Positions 24,310 to 33,303 of a stretch of DNA of 48,252 nucleotides are shown one piece after another. The notes under the pieces are model-generated. The model saw only the letters and a list, made by a program, of their open reading frames with translations, searched no databases and was not told the origin of the DNA. Within the stretch, counting starts at the first letter, position 1, and the number at the start of each line of letters is the position of its first letter. Source of the stretch: an uncultured Faecalibacterium sp. Lineage in GTDB: Bacteria; Bacillota; Clostridia; Oscillospirales; Ruminococcaceae. Location of the stretch: the NCBI GenBank assembly GCA_934561115.1, contig CAKTFS010000016.1, positions 1 through 48,252 on the forward strand. The letters are read 5' to 3'. Both the position numbers and the translations under genes were made by a program.

Positions 24310-25227
24310 ATGGCAAAGTACATCATCAAGCGTGTCGCAATGGGTATCTTCAGTATCTTCATTGTGGCTACGGTTACCTTTTTTGTCATGAACCTGGTCC
24401 CCGGTGGCCCGTTCGTGGCAGAAAAGTCCATCAGCGCCGCTGCTCAGCAGGCTCTGGCCGAAAAGTATGGCCTGGATAAGCCGCTGGGTGTGCAGTACGT
24501 CAACTACATGAAGAGCCTTTTGCACGGCGATCTGGGTCTGAGCCTGCGTCAGCGCGGCCGTACCGTGAACCAGATCATCGCCAGCAAGCTGCCGGTCTCC
24601 TGCCGTCTGGCAGGCATTGCAGTGGTTGTGGCTCTGTGCGTGGGCATCCCGCTGGGCTGCATTTCCGCTTACAACCGCGGCAAGTGGCTGGATAACATTA
24701 TTATCGTGTTTGCAACCTGTGGCATCGCGATCCCCAGCTTTATCTCCAGCGTGTTGCTTTTGTACCAGTTTGGTATGAACATGAAGGTGCTGCCTACCGT
24801 TGGTCTGAACAGCGCAGCAGCTTATATCATGCCGGTCACCGCACTGGCCATCTATCCCTCGGCTTATATCACCCGTCTGATGCGCTCCAGCCTGCTGGAC
24901 GTTATGGGTCAGGACTATATGCGCACCGCCCGTGCAAAGGGCGTGTCCCAGTTCATGATCCTGTTCAAGCACGCACTGCGCAACGCCATCCTGCCTGTCA
25001 TCACCTACGTCGGCCCCATGCTGGCCAGCCTGATGACCGGTTCTTTCGTTGTGGAAAAGATCTTCTCCGTGCCCGGTCTGGGCCGCGACTTCGTGTCTGC
25101 CATCACCAACCGTGACTACACCATGATCATGGGCACTACCATCCTGCTGTCCAGCATGGTCATCATTGCAAACGTGATCGTGGATATCCTTTATAAGATC
25201 ATCGACCCGCGCATCAAGCTGCAGTAA
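24310..25227 (+). CDS. oppB: Oligopeptide ABC importer permease OppB
   Basis: The 305-residue inner-membrane protein has six helices and the family pattern: KYIIKRVAMGIFSIFIV at the N-terminus, the NLVPGGPF segment, GDLGLSLRQRGRTVNQII, and the coupling loop RSSLLDVMGQDYMRTARAKGVS with the EAA-type motif, ending in DILYKIIDPRIKLQ. The frame stays open from 24142, but the ATG at 24310 gives the correct N-terminus with GGAGTGG upstream. It forms the pore with OppC and starts the four-gene opp operon. Confidence 0.93.
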   Translation: MAKYIIKRVAMGIFSIFIVATVTFFVMNLVPGGPFVAEKSISAAAQQALAEKYGLDKPLGVQYVNYMKSLLHGDLGLSLRQRGRTVNQIIASKLPVSCRLAGIAVVVALCVGIPLGCISAYNRGKWLDNIIIVFATCGIAIPSFISSVLLLYQFGMNMKVLPTVGLNSAAAYIMPVTALAIYPSAYITRLMRSSLLDVMGQDYMRTARAKGVSQFMILFKHALRNAILPVITYVGPMLASLMTGSFVVEKIFSVPGLGRDFVSAITNRDYTMIMGTTILLSSMVIIANVIVDILYKIIDPRIKLQ

Positions 25228-25245
25228 GAGAAAGGAGCGATTTTC

Positions 25246-26295
25246 ATGGAAAACATTAAAAAGAATCCGCTCAGCCTGCAGCTAAACGCGGAGGATTTTC
25301 TGCCCGCCAGCAATGAGGAAAAGCAGAGTCTGGTGGTCATGCGCGAAAGCGTCAACTTCTGGAAGGACGGTATCCGCCGCCTGAAGAAGAACAAGATCGC
25401 CATGGTCAGCTTTGTGTTCATCATTGCCATTGCCATCTTTGCCTACCTGCTGCCCGCTGTCTGGCCTTACAGCTATTCCGAGCAGATGAAAGGCAGCAAC
25501 AACCTGAAGCCCTTTGAGTACTCTGCTTCCGAGCAGGCGCGTATCGACGCAGGCGAAAAAGTGTTCCCGCACATTCTGGGCACCGACCGTATGGGTCGTG
25601 ACTTTGCTGTGCGTATCATGATGGGCACCCGCGTCAGCCTGTCCGTCGGTCTGATCGCTTCTGTGCTGGTGCTGATCATCGGCGCCACCTATGGTGCGGT
25701 TGCGGCCTTTGCCGGCGGCTGGGTGGATAATATCATGATGCGTATTACAGATATTCTGTACACCATCCCCGATATTCTGCTGATCATCCTGCTGGGCATG
25801 GCCCTGAAAGATCCGCTGGATGCACTGGCTTCCAAGCCCGGCTTCAAGTGGATGCAGACCCTTGGCCCCAACATGATCTCCATCTTCATCATCTTTGCTC
25901 TGCTGTACTGGGTAGGCATGGCGCGTATCGTCCGCAGCCAGATCCTGATCCTGAAGGAGAGCGAGTACGTTACCGCTGCCCGCGCACTGGGCGCTTCCAG
26001 CGGCCGTATCATTAAAAAGCATCTGCTCACCAACTGCATTGGTACCCTGATCGTTACCACCACCCTGCAGATCCCGGCTTCCATCTTTACCGAGAGCTAC
26101 CTGAGCTTCATCGGTCTGGGTGTTGCAGCCCCGCTGCCTTCTCTGGGTTCTCTGGCTACCGATGCCGTCAAGGGCATGAACACCTACCCCCATCTGCTGA
26201 TCGCCCCCGCACTGATGATCAGCGTGATGATCCTTGTGTTCAACCTGTTCGGCGACGGCCTGCGCGATGCCTTTGACCCGAAGCTGAAGAATTGA
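25246..26295 (+). CDS. oppC: Oligopeptide ABC importer permease OppC
   Basis: The 349-residue permease has a ~50-residue cytoplasmic N-tail, a first helix at about 54-76, the typical outer loop HILGTDRMGRDFAVRIMMGTR and five further helices. The coupling loop is ESEYVTAARALGASSGRIIKKHLLTN, and the end is LFGDGLRDAFDPKLKN, a hallmark of OppC/DppC. An AAAGGAGCG ribosome site sits 18 bp after oppB. Confidence 0.93.
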   Translation: MENIKKNPLSLQLNAEDFLPASNEEKQSLVVMRESVNFWKDGIRRLKKNKIAMVSFVFIIAIAIFAYLLPAVWPYSYSEQMKGSNNLKPFEYSASEQARIDAGEKVFPHILGTDRMGRDFAVRIMMGTRVSLSVGLIASVLVLIIGATYGAVAAFAGGWVDNIMMRITDILYTIPDILLIILLGMALKDPLDALASKPGFKWMQTLGPNMISIFIIFALLYWVGMARIVRSQILILKESEYVTAARALGASSGRIIKKHLLTNCIGTLIVTTTLQIPASIFTESYLSFIGLGVAAPLPSLGSLATDAVKGMNTYPHLLIAPALMISVMILVFNLFGDGLRDAFDPKLKN

Positions 26296-26309
26296 TGAGG
26301 TGAACAGAA

Positions 26310-27311
26310 ATGAGCGAGAAAATTCTTGATATCAAAGAAGAACGCCTTTCTTTCTTCACCCCTGCGGGCGAAGTAAAGGCACTGAACGGCGTTTCCTTTA
26401 CCATGAATCAGGGCGATGTTCTGGGCGTTGTGGGCGAGTCCGGCTCCGGTAAGTCGGTCACCGCCTACTCCGTTATGGGCCTGACCGCTTACCCCGGCAA
26501 GCTGGTGGGCGGCAAGGTGTGGTTCAACGGCCACGAGATCGAGAACATGAAGGAGAAGGATTTCCGCAAGATCCGCGGCAACGAGGTCTCCATCATCTTC
26601 CAGGACCCCATGACCAGCCTGAACCCGGTGTACACCATCGGCAATCAGATCGTGGAGGTCATCCGCCTGCACACCGATAAGAACAAGGCCGATGCATGGG
26701 CACGCGCCAAGGAGCTGCTGGAGCTGGTTGGCATCAACGAGCCCGAAAAGCGCCTGAAGCAGTACCCCCACGAGCTGTCCGGCGGTATGCGTCAGCGCGT
26801 GATGATCGCGATTGCACTGGCCTGTGAGCCCAAGCTGCTGATCGCCGACGAGCCCACCACCGCACTGGATGTGACCATTCAGGCACAGATCCTTGAGCTG
26901 ATGCAGGATCTGCGCAAGAAGCTGGGCATGAGCATTATTATGATCACCCACGATCTGGGCGTTGTGGCTTCCATGTGCGAGAAGATCGCCGTCATGTACG
27001 CCGGCCACATCGTGGAGTACGGCACCACCGACGAGATCTTCTACCAGCCGGGTCACGAGTACACCAAGGGTCTGATCAACTCTATCCCCAAGCTGAACAC
27101 CGCAGAGCACGAGCGCCTTGTGCCCATCGAGGGCACCCCTGTGGACCTGCTGAATCCGCCGGCCGGCTGCCCCTTTGCGCCCCGCTGCAAGAACTGCATG
27201 AAGATCTGTCTGAGCAAGATGCCTCCGCGCACCGAGCTCAGCGATACCCACTATACCTACTGCTGGCTGCAGCAGAAGGCTGAATTTGAGAAAGGGGAAA
27301 AGGCAGAATGA
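26310..27311 (+). CDS. oppD: Oligopeptide ABC importer ATPase OppD
   Basis: The 333-residue ATPase has Walker [14 protein letters not shown] (about 43-55), Q-loop [10 protein letters not shown], signature [16 protein letters not shown], Walker [13 protein letters not shown] and the H-loop ITHDLG. The C-terminal oligopeptide domain has the cysteine run [14 protein letters not shown], which in related DppD proteins can hold an iron-sulfur cluster. It overlaps the oppF start by 4 bp (ATGA), so the two subunits are translationally coupled. Confidence 0.94.
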   Translation: MSEKILDIKEERLSFFTPAGEVKALNGVSFTMNQGDVLGVVGESGSGKSVTAYSVMGLTAYPGKLVGGKVWFNGHEIENMKEKDFRKIRGNEVSIIFQDPMTSLNPVYTIGNQIVEVIRLHTDKNKADAWARAKELLELVGINEPEKRLKQYPHELSGGMRQRVMIAIALACEPKLLIADEPTTALDVTIQAQILELMQDLRKKLGMSIIMITHDLGVVASMCEKIAVMYAGHIVEYGTTDEIFYQPGHEYTKGLINSIPKLNTAEHERLVPIEGTPVDLLNPPAGCPFAPRCKNCMKICLSKMPPRTELSDTHYTYCWLQQKAEFEKGEKAE

Positions 27312-28303
27312 GTGAACACAAGACGCTGGTCGAAGTCCAGCACCTGCAGCAGTATTTCCCCGCCGGCGGTGTGGGCAAGAACCGCAAGTACGTTCAGGCT
27401 GTGGATGACGTAAGCTTTGCCATCCGCAAGGGCGAGACCCTTGGTCTGGTAGGCGAGTCCGGCTGTGGCAAGACCACCACCGGCCGCACCCTGCTGCGCC
27501 TGTACGAGCCCACCGGCGGCAAGATCTACTATGACGGCAACCTGCTGTTTGATAAGGACAACAAGATCGCAGTGGATATGCTGCCCTACCGCCGCCGGAT
27601 GCAGATCGTTTTTCAGGATCCCTACGCAAGTCTGGACCCCCGCATGACCATTGGCGACATCGTGGGCGAGGGCATTGATATCCATCATCTGGCTGAGAAC
27701 GAAAAGGACCGCCATGATAAGATCATCGCCCTGCTGGAGCGCGTTGGCCTGAACAGCGAGCACGCAAACCGCTACTGCCACGAGTTCTCCGGCGGTCAGC
27801 GTCAGCGCGTGGGCATTGCCCGTGCACTGGCTGTGAACCCCGAGTTCATCGTTTGTGACGAGCCTGTTTCCGCACTGGACGTTTCCATTCAGGCACAGGT
27901 CGTCAACATGTTCGAGGACCTGCAGCAGGAGATGGGTCTGACCTACCTGTTCATCGCCCATGACCTGAGCGTTGTCAAGCACATCTCCAACCGCATCGGC
28001 GTCATGTATCTGGGCAAGATGGTGGAGCTGGCCGACAGCTACGAGCTGATCGCCCACAGCATCCACCCCTACACCCGCAGCCTGATCTCCGCAATTCCGG
28101 TGGCAGACCCCATTACGGCCCGCCAGTCCAAGCGTATCGTGCTGCAGGGCGATGTGCCCAGCCCCCTGAACCCGCCGTCCGGCTGTCGTTTCCGCACCCG
28201 CTGCCCCTATGCAGACGAGCAGTGCGCCAACGAGGTGCCCGAGTTCAAGGAAGTCTCCACCGGCCACTGGGCAGCCTGCCATCACCTTGACCGCGTGAAG
28301 TAA
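27308..28303 (+). CDS. oppF: Oligopeptide ABC importer ATPase OppF
   Basis: The 331-residue partner ATPase has Walker [15 protein letters not shown]-loop [18 protein letters not shown], signature [16 protein letters not shown], Walker [17 protein letters not shown] and H-loop IAHDLS. The C-terminal domain reads [19 protein letters not shown], with fewer cysteines than OppD. It starts inside the oppD stop. No clear terminator follows, and oppA has its own promoter 87 bp downstream. Confidence 0.94.
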   Translation: MSEHKTLVEVQHLQQYFPAGGVGKNRKYVQAVDDVSFAIRKGETLGLVGESGCGKTTTGRTLLRLYEPTGGKIYYDGNLLFDKDNKIAVDMLPYRRRMQIVFQDPYASLDPRMTIGDIVGEGIDIHHLAENEKDRHDKIIALLERVGLNSEHANRYCHEFSGGQRQRVGIARALAVNPEFIVCDEPVSALDVSIQAQVVNMFEDLQQEMGLTYLFIAHDLSVVKHISNRIGVMYLGKMVELADSYELIAHSIHPYTRSLISAIPVADPITARQSKRIVLQGDVPSPLNPPSGCRFRTRCPYADEQCANEVPEFKEVSTGHWAACHHLDRVK

Positions 28304-28389
28304 GAGCACCTCACACTGGTAAGAAGTGAAAGTAATTCAACTTAGCGCTGAAATGTTGTCACAAAATGGTTACAGTCCAGATTTTGGGC

Positions 28390-28418
28390 TTGTAACCGGC
28401 GTGAGAACGCATTATAAT
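28390..28418 (+). promoter_or_regulatory. Promoter of oppA
   Basis: TTGTAA (28390-28395), 17 bp, TATAAT (28413-28418). The leader is about 95 nt. A separate promoter allows oppA to be expressed above the membrane subunits. Confidence 0.7.
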
Positions 28419-28521
28419 CATTCGTGTTCCTCCGGTGTACAATTCTTTGCATCGGATCGAATATAGAGGCGGCTGGGGCAACCTGGCACACTCAAATTTG
28501 ATATAAGGGAAGGATATTATT

Positions 28522-30216
28522 ATGAAACGCATTTCTCGTCGTAATTTCCTCAAGGTTGCAGGCGTGGGTGCCGCTGCTCTGGGTCTGGCAGCCTGTGGCG
28601 GCAGCAAGTCCGGTTCTACCGCAACCTCCGGTTCTGCTTCTTCCGCTGCTGGTTCTTCTACCGGTAGTGTCAACACCGCTGGTTTTACCGTCCAGTACGG
28701 CCCCAACCCCGAGACTCTGGATCCCTCTTTGAACAGCGCTGTTGATGGCGCCAACACCATCATCACCATCTTCGAGCCCCTGCTGATCATCAACGAGAAC
28801 AACGAAGTTGTTGGCGGCCAGGCTGAGAGCTGGGAAGCAAGCGAGGACGGCCTGACCTGGACCTTCACCATGCGTGACGGTCTGAAGTGGAGCGATGGTA
28901 CTGACCTGACCGCTAAGGACTTTGAGTACACCTTCAAGCGTATGCTCAACCCCGACACCGCAGCTCCCTACGCAGAGACCTGCCTGGGCATGATCGATGG
29001 CTTTGAGGCAGCTCAGGCTGGTGATACCGACGCTCTGAATGTCAAGGCAAGCGACGACGGCAAGACCCTGACCATCGTGCTGTCCTACCCCTGCTCCTAC
29101 TTCGACAAGATGGCCGCATTCGCAGCTATGAGCCCTGTGCAGCAGGCTACCGTTGAGGCCAACGGCGATGCATGGTGCACCTCCGCTGAGACCTTCGTCT
29201 CCAACGGCCCCTACATGATCACCGAGTGGACTCCCTCCGAGCGTATCGTTCTGTCCAAGAACCCCAACTACGTTGGCGGCTGGGATAGCTCCAAGATCGT
29301 TTCCGACAGCATCACCCTGCTGCTGCTGGAGGACTCTTCCGCTTCCTACGCTGCTTACAACAGCGGCGAGGCTGTCCTGATCAAGGACGTGCCCACCGAC
29401 GAGATCCCCAGCCTGACCAAGGCAGAGGACGGCGGCGACTTCTATGTTGACACCATTCTGGGCACCTACTACGTCAGCCTGAACCTGCAGCACGATGCCT
29501 TCAAGGATGCCAAGGTCCGCAAGGCTCTGGCTCTGGCCATCGACCGCGACTATGTTGCCAACACCATCATGCAGGGCACCTACACTGCTGCTTCCAACCT
29601 GGTTGGCCCCGGCATCGTGGACGAGAACGGTTACTTCTACGACAACGCAAACGGCGGTTCTCCCTACATTGCAGCTGACTACGAGGCAAATATGGCCGAG
29701 GCTAAGAAGCTGCTGGAGGAGGCTGGCTACCCCAATGGCGAGGGCTACCCCACCATCGAGTACAGCACCAACGATTCCGGCTACCATGTACCTCTGGCAG
29801 AGTACCTGCAGCAGGTCTGGGGCGATCTGGGCATCACTTTGACCATCAGCAAGATGGAGTGGTCTGCCTTCACCGCTGCTCGCCGTGCAGGCGAGTACGA
29901 TGTTGCCCGTAACGGCTGGGTCATGGACTACAACGATCCTTCCAACATGGTCGAGCTGTTCTGCACCGGCAACGGCAACAACGATGGTAAGTACTCCAAC
30001 GCTGACTTCGATGCTGCTGTCGAGGCTTCCCGCGTTGCTGATGCCGCCGAGCATTTTGCACAGCTGCACAAGGCTGAGGACATCCTGATGGAGGATATGG
30101 GCTGCATCCCCGTTGCTTACTACAACGACTTCTGGCTGCAGACCTCTTCTCTGAAGGGCACCTGGCACAGCCCCTACGGCTACTGGTACCTGCAGTACGG
30201 CTACATCGAGGAGTAA
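28522..30216 (+). CDS. oppA: Oligopeptide-binding lipoprotein OppA
   Basis: The 564-residue peptide-binding protein has a twin-arginine-like signal (MKRISRRNFLKVAGVGAAAL) with lipobox LAACGG, so it is a lipid-anchored surface protein. The SBP5 family pattern follows: QYGPNPETLDPSLNSAVDGA, ESWEASEDGLTWTFTMRDGLKWSDGTDLTAKDFEYTF (split over two blocks), FVSNGPYMITEW, and KVRKALALAIDRDYVANTIM. A glycine/serine linker at 29-50 precedes the mature fold. Codon use is shifted to GCT/GTT as in other abundant lipoproteins here. It ends at a strong terminator. Confidence 0.94.
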   Translation: MKRISRRNFLKVAGVGAAALGLAACGGSKSGSTATSGSASSAAGSSTGSVNTAGFTVQYGPNPETLDPSLNSAVDGANTIITIFEPLLIINENNEVVGGQAESWEASEDGLTWTFTMRDGLKWSDGTDLTAKDFEYTFKRMLNPDTAAPYAETCLGMIDGFEAAQAGDTDALNVKASDDGKTLTIVLSYPCSYFDKMAAFAAMSPVQQATVEANGDAWCTSAETFVSNGPYMITEWTPSERIVLSKNPNYVGGWDSSKIVSDSITLLLLEDSSASYAAYNSGEAVLIKDVPTDEIPSLTKAEDGGDFYVDTILGTYYVSLNLQHDAFKDAKVRKALALAIDRDYVANTIMQGTYTAASNLVGPGIVDENGYFYDNANGGSPYIAADYEANMAEAKKLLEEAGYPNGEGYPTIEYSTNDSGYHVPLAEYLQQVWGDLGITLTISKMEWSAFTAARRAGEYDVARNGWVMDYNDPSNMVELFCTGNGNNDGKYSNADFDAAVEASRVADAAEHFAQLHKAEDILMEDMGCIPVAYYNDFWLQTSSLKGTWHSPYGYWYLQYGYIEE

Positions 30217-30268
30217 TTTCCTCCCTGTGCTGTGCAGCGTAAGCTGAACCGTAAACCATAAGCACCAA

Positions 30269-30308
30269 GCACCCCGCTGACCGGAAACGGCTGGCGGGGT
30301 GCTTTTTT
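30269..30308 (+). terminator. Rho-independent terminator after oppA
   Basis: GCACCCCGC/GCGGGGTGC (30269-30277 with 30294-30302), with an inner CCG-GAAA-CGG hairpin, followed by TTTTTTG. Confidence 0.9.
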
Positions 30309-30335
30309 GCGTTTGCCGGGGCGCAGAAAACAGAC

Positions 30336-30380
30336 AAAGCGGCTGCTGCACAGCATTTGGTGCAACAGCCGCTTTTGATT
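30336..30380. terminator. Second terminator-like hairpin after oppA
   Basis: AAAGCGGCTG/CAGCCGCTTT with an inner TGCAC/GTGCA stem (30336-30375), followed on the plus strand by TGATTTTG. It may stop transcripts from both sides, because the next gene is convergent. Confidence 0.6.
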
Positions 30381-30406
30381 TTGTTTGAATGTTTGCCGGA
30401 ACAAAA

Positions 30407-30456
30407 AGGCTTCCCCCGGTCGGGGGAAGCTGTCACCGCAGGTGACTGATGAGGGC
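30407..30456. repeat. Repeat half-element R8
   Basis: GCTTCCCCC-GGTC-GGGGGAAGC and GTCACC-GCA-GGTGAC hairpins followed by TGATGAGGG match the right half of the nested-palindrome family with changed sequences. The left half is missing. Confidence 0.65.
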
Positions 30457-30498
30457 GTAGGACGGCAGCATATATAGATTGTGCAAGATACACCTTCC

Positions 30499-31260
30499 TT
30501 ACACCGCAGCCATGGCAGCCAGAACGCTCTGCCAGCTCTTGCTGCGTGCAGCAGGCACCGGTGCGGGGCGGGTGCGCCGTGTAGCCGGGGCACTATGGCA
30601 GGCCGCAGAGGATACCGTCAGGGCGGCAGGAGAGGGGCAGAAGAACACAGCGGTGTCCTTTGCCAGCCACTGCGCAGCCAGTGCAGCAGCCTGTGGGTCA
30701 GATTGCAGTGCACGGCGCTCGTTCCCGGCCAGAAAATCTGCCAGCCAGTACAAAATTGCGCCCAGCGGCAGGCAGGGGGAAGCGTCCTGATTCCAGTAGC
30801 TCCAGCGTGCGCCGCAGCCAAGGTGGCTTTCCACCGTGATCTGTGCGCCGGTGCGGGCATTTTGCGGGATGGAGCCAACATAGTTCGTCCCGGCACGCTG
30901 TCCCAGCTCCTCCACAAGGCGCTGGGTGCGGGCAGCATCCAGCCGATCCTCCCGGCAGTAGGCGCGGAAGTCGGTCTGGCTCAGCAGGCTGTCGGCACTG
31001 GACGGAAAACGCCCGGTCAACTGCCCGTCCGCATTGTGGCACAGCTGCCAGCCCTTGCGGAACAGCTGGAAATTCAGGCAGCGCCGCCCCATGGTGGAAT
31101 AGCACACAAGGGCGTTCTGCTCCCCGGGCAGCTGTTTTACTTCAAGATAGGCATCATTGCCGCAAGTGTCCTGCAAACGGACGGTGAGCAGCAGCTGTGC
31201 ACCGGCGTGCAGAGTGGACATGGCGTTGTGCATGGCGTCAAAATAACGGGAAGCGTCCAT
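30499..31260 (-). CDS. Conserved-looking protein of unknown function
   Basis: The 253-residue protein is not recognised. It shows no signal peptide or membrane helix and reads as a soluble globular protein for residues 1-210 (tryptophan-rich stretch ARWSYWNQDAS at about 150), with a Pro/Ala/Arg-rich tail after 215. The start ATG 31260 has AAGGAGATC and a promoter with 17-bp spacing about 90 bp upstream, so it is very likely a real gene. It is transcribed alone. The MoxR/VWA pair lies upstream on the same strand but behind its own terminator. Confidence 0.65.
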   Translation of the reverse strand: MDASRYFDAMHNAMSTLHAGAQLLLTVRLQDTCGNDAYLEVKQLPGEQNALVCYSTMGRRCLNFQLFRKGWQLCHNADGQLTGRFPSSADSLLSQTDFRAYCREDRLDAARTQRLVEELGQRAGTNYVGSIPQNARTGAQITVESHLGCGARWSYWNQDASPCLPLGAILYWLADFLAGNERRALQSDPQAAALAAQWLAKDTAVFFCPSPAALTVSSAACHSAPATRRTRPAPVPAARSKSWQSVLAAMAAV

Positions 31261-31356
31261 GATTGATCTCCTTCCTAAAAAAGCAAACAGCGAAACGTTG
31301 TAAAAGCGCCAGCCGGGTGATCGGGCCGACAGGCTGCATAAAACTTCTCTGAACGT

Positions 31357-31385
31357 AGTATAGCATACTTTGAAGCAAAAAACAA
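31357..31385 (-). promoter_or_regulatory. Promoter of the 30499-31260 gene
   Basis: Minus-strand TTGTTT (31380-31385), 17 bp, TATACT (31357-31362). A 14-bp perfect palindrome ATTTTTGCAAAAAT lies at 31409-31422, about 24 bp upstream of the -35, and could be an operator. Confidence 0.55.
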
Positions 31386-31479
31386 CTGTAAGTTTTCCAA
31401 AACAACAAATTTTTGCAAAAATCTACAGCGCATAGCAAACGAAAGTTCAAAGTATGGTTGTGCGTTGAGATGTACGGTT

Positions 31480-31537
31480 GTAAAAATGACCCCTGCGGGA
31501 GATACCGGCTAAGGCCGGAACTGCTCCCACAGGGGTC
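31480..31537 (-). terminator. Terminator after the VWA gene
   Basis: On the minus strand GACCCCTGTGGGAG pairs with CTCCCGCAGGGGTC (31488-31501 with 31524-31537, one mismatch), with an inner CCGGC/GCCGG hairpin, followed by ATTTTTAC. It starts 12 bp after the VWA gene. Confidence 0.8.
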
Positions 31538-31548
31538 GTTTTGCTTCT

Positions 31549-33303
31549 TTAATCGCCAAGTTCCCGGATCTCGTTCTGGATCAGCCGTCCGGCAGCGCGG
31601 GCAAGCTGATCCATGCCGCGGATGCGCGCCATGTTTTTGCCGTAGATCTGCGCGGCGGCACCGGCGCTGCTGTCCTCGCCCATAAAAACGGCAGACACCC
31701 GCACCCCCTGCCGCTGCAAGGTGCGCACCTGCGCGGCGGTATCGGCTACACCGGCGGCGTCCTCGTAGGCGCAGCCCAGCGGGTTCTGCGCTGTGGGCGG
31801 GATGCGGCGGCTGTCGTTAGGGCTGGCATCGGTCAGCAGGATCATCAGGTGGCGCGGGGCAGGGCCGGGGGCGTATCGGATCAGGTCGCCCGCTGCCCGC
31901 AGTGCCAGACCGTCCCGGTTCCAGCCCGAGGCGAAGTAGCGGAAGATATTCTGCCGGTTCTTGTCCGCAAAGCCTTTCAGCACCCGCAGCACCGTGTAGC
32001 CCCGCAGACTGCTGAAGGCGCTTACCCGCACCGGAATGCCGCAGTTGGCCAGACTTTCGGCCAGAATGACACCCTGCGCCGCGATCACTTCCTGACAGTG
32101 CAGGCGGGATGCGGAGGCGTCCAGCAGCAGATCCACCGTAAAGGCAGGGCAGTTCTCCTCCTCCGGGCACAAAAACACCCTGTTATCATTCAGGTAAGGG
32201 GCACGCCACACCCGCCCTGCGCACAGGTTACCGCTGCGCGCCACCCGCTGGTCGGGCTGCTGATGCACCAGAATGCAGTTGCGGATCTGCTCGGTAAGGC
32301 GCAGCACCACGCTGCGGTGCAGCTCCTGATTTTTGGCGTAGTAGGCGCGGTTGCGCTCGGCCTGCAATTCGGCCTGCTGTGCCAGCTGCCGCGCCTCCGG
32401 GGTGGGTGCCTGCGCCGGGCTGGGTACACCGGCGCTGAACCACAAATGACAGCCCAGATGCACCCCGGTGCACAGCTCCTGCTCGGCCTTGTGCAGCTGT
32501 TCCGGCGGGTAGAAGCAGCGCCCAAAGCAGCTTTCAATGTAGGCGCGGTCCTGCGCGGCGCGCTGCTTCAGGGTGATGTTTGCCCGGCGCTTGTCCACCG
32601 CCAGCCCGCTGCCTGGGGCATCCACCGCACCGGAATGCTCCACCGTCACCCGGTCGGTCTTGATCATCTGGGTGGGCATGGTTTTGGTGGCCAGCTTTGC
32701 CCAAAAGCCTTGCAGCCGCAGATGCAGCGCGGGCTTCTGGCGTACCTTGCCGTCAAAGAGGGCAAACTTTGCAAACAGCGCCAGCAGGTCGTTTTTGAGC
32801 TGCGGCGGCTCCGGCGCGGTCTCCGGTTCCAGCGCAGCGGCAAGGCTGCTCTCGTAAGGGGTCATGACCGGGGCGGTGCGTCCCAGCACCTCGCGCCAGC
32901 GCGCGGCCTGCATGGTGTACACCAGCTGGTTTTTCGCCATCCACTCCTGCCGCGAAAGCTTGTACTGGATAGCAAAAAAGTAGTCCGCATGGGCAAACCG
33001 CAGCGCCTCCAGCACCGGGCGGCGGGGCAGCTCCAGCCGGTAGGCGGCGTTTTCTAAGTACAGCCACGCCATATCGTCCAGCATGGGCTGGCGTGTGTCG
33101 CCCTCCCAAGCGGAAAAAATGTCCCGGATCAGCGCGTCACCGTAGTATTTGTGCACCAGCCCCACGATGCAGTTCATGTAAAAATCAATGGTGCCGTCCG
33201 TGTTGCGGGCCAGAAACAGCGGCTCAAAGCCGTAGGCTCCGGCAGCGGCCCAGACCTGATTGGCCGCGCGCCGCTCCTGCGCGGTGTAGCTTTGGGCGTC
33301 CAT
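31549..33303 (-). CDS. VWA-domain protein, partner of a MoxR ATPase
   Basis: The 584-residue protein has a C-terminal von Willebrand factor A domain (about 385-560) with the metal-site motif DASAS (about 395-399), FSSLRGYTVLRV and LLTDASPND. The remaining N-terminal 380 residues are a helical domain I cannot name. The plan resembles NorD/CobT-type proteins that serve as substrate adaptors for MoxR/NorQ AAA+ ATPases. Its start overlaps the ATPase stop by one base (TGATG), so the two are translationally coupled. No metal enzyme or other recognisable client is adjacent, so the target of this chaperone pair is open. Confidence 0.75.
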   Translation of the reverse strand: MDAQSYTAQERRAANQVWAAAGAYGFEPLFLARNTDGTIDFYMNCIVGLVHKYYGDALIRDIFSAWEGDTRQPMLDDMAWLYLENAAYRLELPRRPVLEALRFAHADYFFAIQYKLSRQEWMAKNQLVYTMQAARWREVLGRTAPVMTPYESSLAAALEPETAPEPPQLKNDLLALFAKFALFDGKVRQKPALHLRLQGFWAKLATKTMPTQMIKTDRVTVEHSGAVDAPGSGLAVDKRRANITLKQRAAQDRAYIESCFGRCFYPPEQLHKAEQELCTGVHLGCHLWFSAGVPSPAQAPTPEARQLAQQAELQAERNRAYYAKNQELHRSVVLRLTEQIRNCILVHQQPDQRVARSGNLCAGRVWRAPYLNDNRVFLCPEEENCPAFTVDLLLDASASRLHCQEVIAAQGVILAESLANCGIPVRVSAFSSLRGYTVLRVLKGFADKNRQNIFRYFASGWNRDGLALRAAGDLIRYAPGPAPRHLMILLTDASPNDSRRIPPTAQNPLGCAYEDAAGVADTAAQVRTLQRQGVRVSAVFMGEDSSAGAAAQIYGKNMARIRGMDQLARAAGRLIQNEIRELGD

